Source: Caulobacteraceae bacterium UBA6225 (GTDB lineage: Bacteria > Pseudomonadota > Alphaproteobacteria > Caulobacterales > Caulobacteraceae). Taken from it: a stretch of DNA of 9,412 nucleotides. Position numbers and translations under genes: made by a program. The notes beneath the pieces were generated by a model. That model saw only the letters and a list, made by a program, of their open reading frames with translations, had not been told where the DNA came from and searched no databases. The stretch is taken from the NCBI GenBank assembly GCA_002441055.1, contig DJWR01000196.1, forward strand, positions 644 to 10,055, in the 5' to 3' direction. Numbering within the stretch: position 1 is the stretch's first letter; every line of letters starts with the position of its first letter. This document shows positions 1-5,984 of the stretch, piece after piece.

Positions 1-263
1 TCACCGACTATGACTGCTGGCGCGAGGCCACCGCCCATGTGGAGGTGTCCAATGTGCTGGAGGTGCTGCAGAGCAACGCCGACACCGCCCGCCAGTTGAT
101 CGCCGCCCTGGCCCGCGGTCTGCCGGAGGTGCGCGAGCCCTCGCCCATCGATACGGGGCTGGACTATGCGGTGATCACAGACCCTGGCCTATGGGACCCG
201 GCGCTGGCCGAGAAGCTGGCGGGGATCTGCCCGCGGAAGTTCAGCGCAACCGCCGGGGGGTGA
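1..263 (+). CDS. mtnP: S-methyl-5'-thioadenosine phosphorylase, C-terminal part
   Basis: This is the 3' end of a gene that begins before the window; the first full codon is at base 3 and 86 residues are visible. MtnP cleaves methylthioadenosine with phosphate to adenine and methylthioribose-1-phosphate in the cytoplasm (methionine and purine salvage). The visible part opens with TDYDCWRE, the signature near the end of MTAP family proteins whose Asp residues contact the adenine base. The regular tail follows (VEVSNVLEVLQSNADTARQL matches the family's V..VL..L..NA..A..L pattern). About 45 further residues (from EVREPSPIDTGLDYAV) extend past the usual core and look like the C-terminal helix seen in longer bacterial versions. 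The stop lies 23 bases inside the 3' end of the convergent transferase gene. Whether the enzyme prefers MTA or another purine nucleoside cannot be told from this part. Confidence 0.82.
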   Translation, partial: TDYDCWREATAHVEVSNVLEVLQSNADTARQLIAALARGLPEVREPSPIDTGLDYAVITDPGLWDPALAEKLAGICPRKFSATAGG

Positions 264-843
264 GCGCCCGCCGAAGGGCTGGGCCGTCATCAACATCCTC
301 ACGCACCTGCAACAGGGCGTAGGGGGCGGCGCCCAGGGCGCGGATCGTATCCTTGAGCGTCTGTTCGCTCGACCAGCGGATTCCGTCGAAGGGGAGGCGC
401 TCCCGCGGGCGTCGGCGCAGGCCGATCAACCAGTAGCCGCCGTCTGCGGCCGGCCCCATGACCGCAGCTTTCGGACCCAGGGCGGCGAAGGCGCGGGCGA
501 CGTCGGTGCGGGTCACGCCAGGGGTGTCGGCGCCAATGATCACGACCTGCCCGGCGGGAAGGTTTCGTGTCACCCGCCGGAGCTTCGCGCCCAAGTCCCC
601 TTGGCCCTGGGGCGTGGGGCGGCCGCGACGGACCCAGTGCGTTGGGCGATCGGGCGAGGTGGCCACCCAAAGCGTCCAGCGCGGATCGGCGCCGAGCTCG
701 CGCCACAGTCGCTCCAGAGCGTAGCGGCCAAACCGCAGGGCGGCCAGATCGCCCAGATCGGCGGCTAGCCGGCGCTTGCCCACCCCAAGCCTGGGTTGGC
801 GCGCAAAGATCACCAGGTGTCGATGGGCGCGGTCAGCGGCCAT
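241..843 (-). CDS. TIGR04282/DUF2064 family glycosyltransferase-like protein (rSAM-associated transferase 1)
   Basis: A 200-residue cytoplasmic protein with a nucleotide-diphospho-sugar transferase (GT-A) type fold. Visible family motifs: the N-terminal nucleotide-binding stretch FARQPRLGVGKRRLA (13-27), comparable to the family's FAK.P..G..KTRL; GADTP at 104-108; PAADGGYWLIGL at 131-142; and DVDD near 183-186. TIGR04282 was named rSAM/selenodomain-associated transferase 1 and later 'arsenosugar biosynthesis glycosyltransferase' because it travels with radical SAM genes and with TIGR04283; its substrate is not settled. It is the last gene of the minus-strand operon. Its ATG lies inside the end of the preceding glycosyltransferase gene (11-base overlap), and no good ribosome binding site is visible, so translation is probably coupled. 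The family Thr after the basic residue in the first motif is Arg here (GKRRLA instead of KTRLA). Confidence 0.85.
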   Translation of the reverse strand: MAADRAHRHLVIFARQPRLGVGKRRLAADLGDLAALRFGRYALERLWRELGADPRWTLWVATSPDRPTHWVRRGRPTPQGQGDLGAKLRRVTRNLPAGQVVIIGADTPGVTRTDVARAFAALGPKAAVMGPAADGGYWLIGLRRRPRERLPFDGIRWSSEQTLKDTIRALGAAPYALLQVREDVDDGPALRRALTPRRLR

Positions 844-1516
844 AGAGTCGCGCGATCTCAGCCGGGGGCGTTCCGGTCAGATAGAGGGTCAGGCAGCGGA
901 GGTTCAGCAGGGTCTGACGCGCCCAGCCGCGTCGCCGCCAGCGTGTGGCGGAGGTGATGGCGTCGCCCGGCAACAGGCGCAGTCGACGGCGGCCCAGCCT
1001 GCGGACGAGATCGACATCCTCCATCAATGGCAGGGCCTTGTAGCCGCCTACCGCCTCATAGAGGTCCCTGTGGATCAGCAGTCCCTGGTCACCATAGGGC
1101 AGGGCGAGCAGCGCCACCCGAAGACGCACCCCCCATTCCAGTAACCGGGCCTGCCAGGCGCGATCATCCAACTGAAAGCCGAAAACGGCGGCCCTCTGCG
1201 CCTGTTCAGGCGCGGTGAGGTGCGCCTCCAGCGCTCCCCAGGCCCTGGCGTCGAGCTTGGTGTCGGCATGAAGAAACAGAAGCCATGGGGTCTGCGCCGC
1301 GGCGGCGCCGGCGGCCAACTGAACGCCTCGCCCGGGGGGGCTCTGAAGCGCCTCGGCCCCGGCGGCTCTGGCGACCTCAACGGTTGCGTCTCTTGAGCCG
1401 CCATCGACCACAATCCGCTGAGCGACGGGGGGCAGGGCGGCGAGGGTGGCCGCAAGGCCCGCCTCGGCGTTCAAGGTCGGGATGATCACCGCCAGGGCGC
1501 GGCTGATCTCACTCAT
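833..1516 (-). CDS. TIGR04283 family glycosyltransferase, GT2 (rSAM-associated transferase 2)
   Basis: A 227-residue family 2 glycosyltransferase without membrane segments, expected to move a sugar from a nucleotide-sugar donor to an acceptor in the cytoplasm. Motifs in order: IIPTLNAEAGLAATL (11-25), VVDGGSRDAT (36-45) for nucleotide binding, FLHADT (81-86) as the metal-binding DxD equivalent, PYGDQG (140-145) and LMEDVDL (164-170), the usual acceptor/catalytic region. This motif set is typical of TIGR04283, which co-occurs with TIGR04282 and radical SAM genes. The frame stays open another 63 codons upstream, but that stretch is Arg/Pro-rich out-of-frame coding of the radical SAM gene. The ATG at 1514-1516 is chosen because it forms an ATGA overlap with the upstream stop and places the conserved IIPTLN motif at the proper distance. 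It overlaps the next gene by 11 bases. Confidence 0.87.
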   Translation of the reverse strand: MSEISRALAVIIPTLNAEAGLAATLAALPPVAQRIVVDGGSRDATVEVARAAGAEALQSPPGRGVQLAAGAAAAQTPWLLFLHADTKLDARAWGALEAHLTAPEQAQRAAVFGFQLDDRAWQARLLEWGVRLRVALLALPYGDQGLLIHRDLYEAVGGYKALPLMEDVDLVRRLGRRRLRLLPGDAITSATRWRRRGWARQTLLNLRCLTLYLTGTPPAEIARLYGR

Positions 1517-2481
1517 GCGCTGCAGCTGGCCCCGCCGAGGACGCAGAACTGCGCGCAGAAGGGGTGATTGAGGCTGACGGGGGATCTGGCGCCAGCGAGG
1601 GACGAGGAGAGCTCGAACTGCGGATCGTAGGGGGTCAGGGTGCAGGCGACTACCGCTGGTCCCGGGGCGCCGCGACGGCGCACGACCATGCGGCTGGTGG
1701 CGCACATCATTTCATTAGGAGAGCGGTTGAGAATACCCCAGCAAGCCTCTGTGATTTCGGGAACTTCCGCCTTTGACTCCATCTCCGGGAAGAAGACCAA
1801 CTCGCCAGGATTGGCGGCGTCCACCGGAAGACCCCGGGCGAGGAAGAGGGCGGCGAAGGCCGCCCGGGCCTCGGCCTCGGTTTCATCGGCGACACGCCGA
1901 CCGGCGATGGCGATCTTCGCCCCCTGTTCGTTCAGCCAGGTCAGGCCCGCCCAGGCCTTGTCCCAGGCGCCGGCGCCGCGCTCTGCGTCATGAACGGCCT
2001 GGGTGTGGTGATCCAGGCTGACTCGGAAGGTGATCTGTGGGCCGCCCTTGGCGATTACAGCGGCTAACCGCTCGCCCCACCGCATCATGGGGCGCATGGC
2101 GTTGGTCAGGACCAGCACCTGACGGCCGCTGGCCAGGGCCTGGTCCAGCATGACCAGGATGTCGGGGTTCATGAAGGGCTCACCGCCCGTGAAGCCGATC
2201 TCCCGGGTGGGCAGGGCGAGGTGTTCGATCTCGGCCAGATAGGCCGCCACATCGGCCGCGGTCAGATAGACCAGGGCGTCATTGGTGGGTGAGCTTTCGA
2301 TATAGCAGTTCAGGCAGGCGATGTTGCATAGGCTGCCGGTGTTGAACCAGAGGGTCTCCAAGGCGGTGAGGCCGACCTGGGCGCGGGGGGAGCCATCGGC
2401 CGTGATCGCGGGATCGACAAAACGTCCTGGGGTCGCAGGACCGCGGTGGGTGGCGAAGGGGGACAGGGCCGTCTGGGTCAT
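1513..2481 (-). CDS. Radical SAM protein with cysteine-rich C-terminus (ArsS-like layout, function unknown)
   Basis: A 322-residue radical SAM enzyme that should bind a [4Fe-4S] cluster and cleave S-adenosylmethionine to a 5'-deoxyadenosyl radical. The cluster motif is CNIACLNC (Cys52, Cys56, Cys59; CxxxCxxC), preceded by LETLWFNTGSL. GGEP (99-102) contacts the SAM amino group. VSLDHHTQAVHD (155-165) fits the barrel strand found in SPASM/twitch-type relatives. Six further cysteines (247, 260, 280, 309, 313, 320) lie in the C-terminal third, ending in FCAQFCVLGGASC, suggesting one or two auxiliary iron-sulfur clusters. The layout recalls the arsenosugar enzyme ArsS, but no arsM or arsR is in the window and the core sequence is not a clear ArsS. 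The start has a good Shine-Dalgarno (AGGA about 6 bases upstream). It is the first gene of the operon with the two transferases, joined by an ATGA overlap. Confidence 0.88.
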   Translation of the reverse strand: MTQTALSPFATHRGPATPGRFVDPAITADGSPRAQVGLTALETLWFNTGSLCNIACLNCYIESSPTNDALVYLTAADVAAYLAEIEHLALPTREIGFTGGEPFMNPDILVMLDQALASGRQVLVLTNAMRPMMRWGERLAAVIAKGGPQITFRVSLDHHTQAVHDAERGAGAWDKAWAGLTWLNEQGAKIAIAGRRVADETEAEARAAFAALFLARGLPVDAANPGELVFFPEMESKAEVPEITEACWGILNRSPNEMMCATSRMVVRRRGAPGPAVVACTLTPYDPQFELSSSLAGARSPVSLNHPFCAQFCVLGGASCSA

Positions 2482-2591
2482 CGGTTCCTAACGAGATGAG
2501 CAGGCGGGCTGCTGTGAGGTGGTGACAGGGCGTCCTTAGGCCTATTCGGGCCCCCGAGCCGATTGGTTTCAAGCCTAGCCCCCTATCCTGA

Positions 2592-2613
2592 GACCGTGGA
2601 TCGTGAAACGGTC
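2592..2613. repeat. Inverted repeat in the divergent intergenic region (2482-2645)
   Basis: A perfect 6-base inverted repeat, GACCGT (2592-2597) and ACGGTC (2608-2613), is separated by 10 bases. An alternative hairpin uses GGATCG (2598-2603) and CGGTCC (2609-2614) with a TGAAA loop and one G-U pair. It lies between the divergent radical SAM operon and the DUF1499 gene, 32 bases before the DUF1499 start. It could be an operator or the 5' leader hairpin of that gene. A weak promoter-like pair, TTGGTT (2563-2568) and TATCCT (2584-2589), lies just upstream, but its 15-base spacing is short, so it is only a possibility. Nothing else in this 164-base gap stands out apart from the two ribosome binding sites. 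Confidence 0.35.
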
Positions 2614-2645
2614 CCGCTTGCTGATTTCCGAGGAAGGTTCACCCC

Positions 2646-3449
2646 ATGCGGCTGCTGATCGCCCGTATTGCGCTTGTTCTGTCCCTGTTGCTTCCCGTCT
2701 GGTTCATGGCTGCGGCCCTTGGGGTCAAGTTCGACCTCTGGTCCTGGCGTCTGGGTCTGGGTGTTCTGATCGTCCAATGGGGGCCGCGGCTGCTGATCGC
2801 AGCCCTAGTCATCGCCTTGGTCGCCGTGGTGGCGACCCTGGCCCGCTCTCCCCGCACCGGATGGCGTGCAGCCCTTGTCGCCCTGGTGATTCCTGTCCTG
2901 GGCCTGGGCTACCTGGCCTATGTCCGCGGACAGTCGGCCGATATTCCCCCGATCCATGACGTGACCACCAACGCGGAGGATGCGCCGGTCTTTTCCGAGG
3001 CGCTGACCGCCCTGCGGACCGCCGAGGAGGCGAACCCAGTGGTGGACATCTCGACGCCTTTGATCAGCCTTCCGGCCTATCAGGGGCCGCGCTTCGCCCC
3101 CCTGGCGGGCAAGAGCCTGGGCCAGGTGGGCCAGGAGGCCTATCCGGAGCTTTCAACCCTGGTGACCCCCAAGGCGCCCGCCGACGCCTTCGCCGCAGCC
3201 GAAGCCGAGGCCCGCGCGCAGGGTTGGACGATCGTTTCGACAGACGCCGGGGCCGGCCTGATCGAGGCCACCGCCGAGACCTTCTGGTTCGGCTTCAAGG
3301 ATGATGTGGTCATCCGGGTCCGGTCGGCCGAGGCTGGGTCAGCCATCGACATGCGTTCGACGTCGCGGGTGGGTCTTTCAGATCTCGGGGCGAACGCTGC
3401 GCGGATCGAAGCCTATATGACCGCGCTATCGGGCCGCCTTGCGGACTGA
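2646..3449 (+). CDS. DUF1499 domain membrane protein
   Basis: A 267-residue protein with an N-terminal membrane part and a soluble DUF1499 domain. Hydrophobic segments lie at about 4-27, 36-66 and 74-93. The soluble domain runs from about residue 100 to 264, starting with IPPIHDVTTN (the IHD...T start typical of DUF1499) and ending with the conserved block DVVIRVR...IDMRSTSRVG.SDLGANAARI. DUF1499 has no established biochemical function. The ATG at 2646 follows a strong Shine-Dalgarno (AGGAAGG, 2631-2637) at 8-base spacing. The FAD oxidoreductase gene starts 20 bases after its stop, so the two form an operon. In other alphaproteobacteria DUF1499 is often fused to, or next to, small hydrophobic membrane parts, as here. 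Confidence 0.85.
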   Translation: MRLLIARIALVLSLLLPVWFMAAALGVKFDLWSWRLGLGVLIVQWGPRLLIAALVIALVAVVATLARSPRTGWRAALVALVIPVLGLGYLAYVRGQSADIPPIHDVTTNAEDAPVFSEALTALRTAEEANPVVDISTPLISLPAYQGPRFAPLAGKSLGQVGQEAYPELSTLVTPKAPADAFAAAEAEARAQGWTIVSTDAGAGLIEATAETFWFGFKDDVVIRVRSAEAGSAIDMRSTSRVGLSDLGANAARIEAYMTALSGRLAD

Positions 3450-3469
3450 ACGGAGAGGGCGCAAGGCCG

Positions 3470-4579
3470 ATGAGACTGGTCCTGGTGGGCGCAGGTCACG
3501 CCCACCTGCACCTTCTGGCTCGGGCCGGGACCCTTCGGTCCTCCGGGCTGGATGTCACCCTGGTCGCGCCGGCGACGTTTGACTATTCGGGTCTTGCGAG
3601 CGGGGTCCTGTCAGGGGCCTTGGCGTCGAGCGCCGCGCGGATCGATGTCTCGAAGCTGGCGGAGCGCCAGGGCGTGACCCACCTGCCGACCAGGATTGAG
3701 CTCGTCGATCTGGCGGGACGCACCGTTGTGACCGCCGATGGTGAGGCTGTTCCCTTCGATCTGCTGTCATTCAATGTGGGCTCAACGGTGAGCGACCCTG
3801 CGGGGTTGGCCGCGGCCTCAGAAGTCTGGCCGGTCAAACCCCTCTCGCGCCTGTTCGAGCTTCAGAGCCAGCTTGGAGCGAGCCTCAACGCGGGGGCGAG
3901 GACGCCGGCCATCGTGGTTGTCGGCGGTGGCCAGACCGGGTTCGAGATCGCCGCGGCCCTGGCCGGGCTATGCGCCCGCCATGGTCGGATGGCCGATGTC
4001 ACGGTGGTCAGCCGGGGGAGGGCTCGGTGGGCCCCACCGGCGGCCCTGGCTGACCTGACACAGGGTCTGGCTCGGCGAGGGGTCAGGGTGATTGAAGGCG
4101 AAGCGGTGGCCCGCGATGCTGGCCTCTGCCGTCTGGCTGACGGGCGCAGCTTGCCCTGCGACATGCTCATCCTGGCCGGCGGGCTTGTGGCGCCGCCCCT
4201 GATCAAAGGACTCGGCCTGCCGACCGATGAAGCGGGCCGTCTGCGTGTCACGCCGTCATTGCACGCCCCAGACGATCCGGACGTCTTCGCCGCGGGCGAT
4301 TGCGCCGTGATCGAGGGCGCAGCAAGGCCTCCAGCAGGAGTCTTTGGCGTCCGAGCCGCGCCCATCCTGGCGGCGAACCTCATCGCCAGGGCCCGAGGCG
4401 CGCCCTTACGGGCCTATGACCCCCAGCGGCGCTGGCTGTCGATCATGGACCTGGGCGATGGGACCGGGCTCGCCCTGCGTGGCGGGCTCTGGTGGCGAGG
4501 GCGGACAGCCCTGTGGCTCAAGCGCCGCCTGGACCTCGGCTTTGTCGCCAAGGCCCGCAGTCTCAGGCCAGATGCTTGA
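3470..4579 (+). CDS. FAD-dependent pyridine nucleotide-disulfide oxidoreductase family protein (SelD N-terminal type)
   Basis: A 369-residue two-dinucleotide-binding flavoprotein. It starts at once with the FAD-binding motif VGAGHAHLHLL (GxGxxH, 7-12). The NAD(P)H-binding Rossmann motif VVGGGQTGFEIA is at 150-161, and VFAAGDCAV at 272-280 is the second FAD contact. DYSGLASGVLSG (38-49), the FNVGS turn (101-105) and VKPLSRL (122-128) match TIGR03169, the family found as the N-terminal half of some SelD (selenide, water dikinase) fusions and also as stand-alone NDH-2-like proteins. There is no CxxC or CxxxxC redox disulfide, so it probably passes electrons from NAD(P)H through FAD alone. Its substrate is unknown. 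There is no SelD domain: the protein ends after the family's C-terminal tail (PQRRWLSIMDLG...DLGFVAKARS). A GGAGAGG ribosome site (3452-3458) precedes the ATG. The last 17 bases overlap the convergent gene. Confidence 0.85.
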   Translation: MRLVLVGAGHAHLHLLARAGTLRSSGLDVTLVAPATFDYSGLASGVLSGALASSAARIDVSKLAERQGVTHLPTRIELVDLAGRTVVTADGEAVPFDLLSFNVGSTVSDPAGLAAASEVWPVKPLSRLFELQSQLGASLNAGARTPAIVVVGGGQTGFEIAAALAGLCARHGRMADVTVVSRGRARWAPPAALADLTQGLARRGVRVIEGEAVARDAGLCRLADGRSLPCDMLILAGGLVAPPLIKGLGLPTDEAGRLRVTPSLHAPDDPDVFAAGDCAVIEGAARPPAGVFGVRAAPILAANLIARARGAPLRAYDPQRRWLSIMDLGDGTGLALRGGLWWRGRTALWLKRRLDLGFVAKARSLRPDA

Positions 4580-4580
4580 G
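4562..4580. repeat. Short hairpin across convergent gene ends
   Basis: CTCAGGC (4562-4568) and GCTTGAG (4574-4580) can pair around a 5-base loop, with one G-U pair on the plus-strand RNA. The stem contains both opposing stop codons (plus 4577-4579, minus 4563-4565). No T-run follows on either strand, so it is not a convincing intrinsic terminator. Part of the symmetry follows from two TGA stops facing each other. Confidence 0.3.
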
Positions 4581-5984
4581 GATCGACACTACCTTGCGGG
4601 TCCGCGGGGAGAAAAGCGCCGGGGTGTACCATTGGCCCGCCAGGCGTTTGCTGATCTCGCCGCGGGTCGGATAGGGGGCGATCATGCCGGTGATCTGGCT
4701 CAGCTTCAGGCCGGCCGAGAGGACCAAAGCCCAGAGCGCGATGTGATCGCCGGCATGACGCCCCACCAGGGTTACGCCCAGCACCTTGCCCTTTGCGGTG
4801 GTGATCAGCTTGCCCATGCCCCGGGTGTCGCCCTCGGCGATGGCCCGATCATTGCCGGCGAAGTCGAACACTTCGACGCGGATGTCATTCCCATGGGCCT
4901 CGCGGGCCTGGGCCTCGCTCAGACCCACGGCGGCCAATTCCGGATCGGCATAGGTCACCCGCGGCGTTGCGAGGCCTTCAGCGTTCACGGGCAGACCAAA
5001 GATGGCGCGGCGGACCACCAGGCCTGCATGCGCCCCGGCCAGGTGGGTGAACTGGCCCCGACCGGCGGCGTCACCCACCGCATAGACGCGCTTGTTGCTG
5101 CTGCGCAGGGACTTGTCTGTGATGACGCCATTGCGATCCCGTTCGACGCCGGCCTTTTGCAGGTCCAGATCGTCCAGGGCGGGCCTGCGGCCCACGGCCA
5201 CAAGAAGGTGAGACCCGGCGATACGAGTCTCACCGGACTCATCTTCCACGACCAGGGTGGGGCCCGGCTCGACCCGGATCGCCTTGCGCCCGGCCATCAG
5301 CTCCACCCCGTCGGCGCGAAGCTGATCCAGCACAACGGCGGCGGCGGCCGGGTCCTCGCGCCCTAGGATCCGGTCAGCCTCGACGATCACCACCTCGCTG
5401 CCCAGGCGGCGGAAGGCCTGACCCAACTCCACCCCGATGGGCCCGCCCCCCAGGACGATCAACCGACGCGGCGTCTCGTTGAGCTCAAACACCGATTCGT
5501 TGGTGAGATAGGGGACGGCGTCCAAACCCGGGATGGGTGGAACCGCGGCGCTGGAGCCGGTGGCTATGATGATCTTGCGCGCCCGTACGCGCAGGCTTTC
5601 GCTAGCCACCGTGCGGGCGTCGAGAAAGCGCGCCGGTTCGCGGATCACCGTGACGCCCAGCCCTTCGAACCGCTCCTGGCTGTCATGGGGCGCGATGGTC
5701 GCGATGGCGGCGTGCACATGGGCCATGACCTGGGCGAAGTCGACCGCGACGTCGCCGGCATGCACGCCCAGCGTCCTGGCGTGCTTGGCGTCATGGGCGG
5801 CGGAGGCGGCGGCGATCAGAGCCTTGGAGGGGACGCAGCCATAGTTCAGGCAGTCGCCGCCCATCTCGCCCTTTTCGAACAGCACGACCTTCAGCCCCAG
5901 CTGGGCCGCGCCTGCGGCCACCGACAGCCCGCCGGAGCCAGCGCCGATGACGGCCAGGTCGGCCTTGATGATCTTGCCCGTCAT
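4563..5984 (-). CDS. Dihydrolipoamide dehydrogenase/mercuric reductase-like FAD oxidoreductase, TVP38-associated
   Basis: A 473-residue class I pyridine nucleotide-disulfide oxidoreductase. FAD motif GAGSGG at 14-19. Redox-active disulfide in GGDCLNYGCVPSKAL (Cys45 and Cys50). NAD(H)-binding GGGPIGVE (179-186), with Glu202 at the end of the second strand suggesting NADH rather than NADPH. Second FAD contact VYAVGDAAG (300-308). C-terminal dimerisation domain from about 345 to 470. In true lipoamide dehydrogenases the C-terminal motif is HPTLSE, where His acts as base; here it reads YPTRGE, with Tyr438 in place of His and Glu443 kept. No Hg-binding C-terminal cysteine pair or N-terminal heavy-metal domain is present, so it is neither a standard E3 subunit nor a classic MerA. 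It follows the TVP38 gene with an ATGA overlap; the two families are often neighbours or fused. The physiological substrate is unknown. Confidence 0.87.
   Translation of the reverse strand: MTGKIIKADLAVIGAGSGGLSVAAGAAQLGLKVVLFEKGEMGGDCLNYGCVPSKALIAAASAAHDAKHARTLGVHAGDVAVDFAQVMAHVHAAIATIAPHDSQERFEGLGVTVIREPARFLDARTVASESLRVRARKIIIATGSSAAVPPIPGLDAVPYLTNESVFELNETPRRLIVLGGGPIGVELGQAFRRLGSEVVIVEADRILGREDPAAAAVVLDQLRADGVELMAGRKAIRVEPGPTLVVEDESGETRIAGSHLLVAVGRRPALDDLDLQKAGVERDRNGVITDKSLRSSNKRVYAVGDAAGRGQFTHLAGAHAGLVVRRAIFGLPVNAEGLATPRVTYADPELAAVGLSEAQAREAHGNDIRVEVFDFAGNDRAIAEGDTRGMGKLITTAKGKVLGVTLVGRHAGDHIALWALVLSAGLKLSQITGMIAPYPTRGEISKRLAGQWYTPALFSPRTRKVVSILKHLA

Noticed and set aside
1517..1705. 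63-codon N-terminal extension of the GT2 gene
   Set aside because: Arg/Pro-rich translation of the radical SAM gene in another frame. The ATG at 1516 has the coupled ATGA overlap and fits the family length.
2542..2572. Minus-strand promoter candidate TTGAAA ... GAATAG for the radical SAM operon
   Set aside because: The -10 match is poor and the spacing of about 19 bases is long; too weak to annotate.
4344..5366. 340-codon plus-strand ORF
   Set aside because: It lies antisense to the lipoamide-dehydrogenase-like gene, whose full motif set is intact; the long frame is a by-product of high GC content.
4563..5984. Classic mercuric reductase (merA) or pyruvate dehydrogenase E3 (lpd)
   Set aside because: It lacks the C-terminal Cys pair and heavy-metal domain of MerA and the HPTLSE His of E3, and its neighbour is TVP38 rather than mer or pdh genes.
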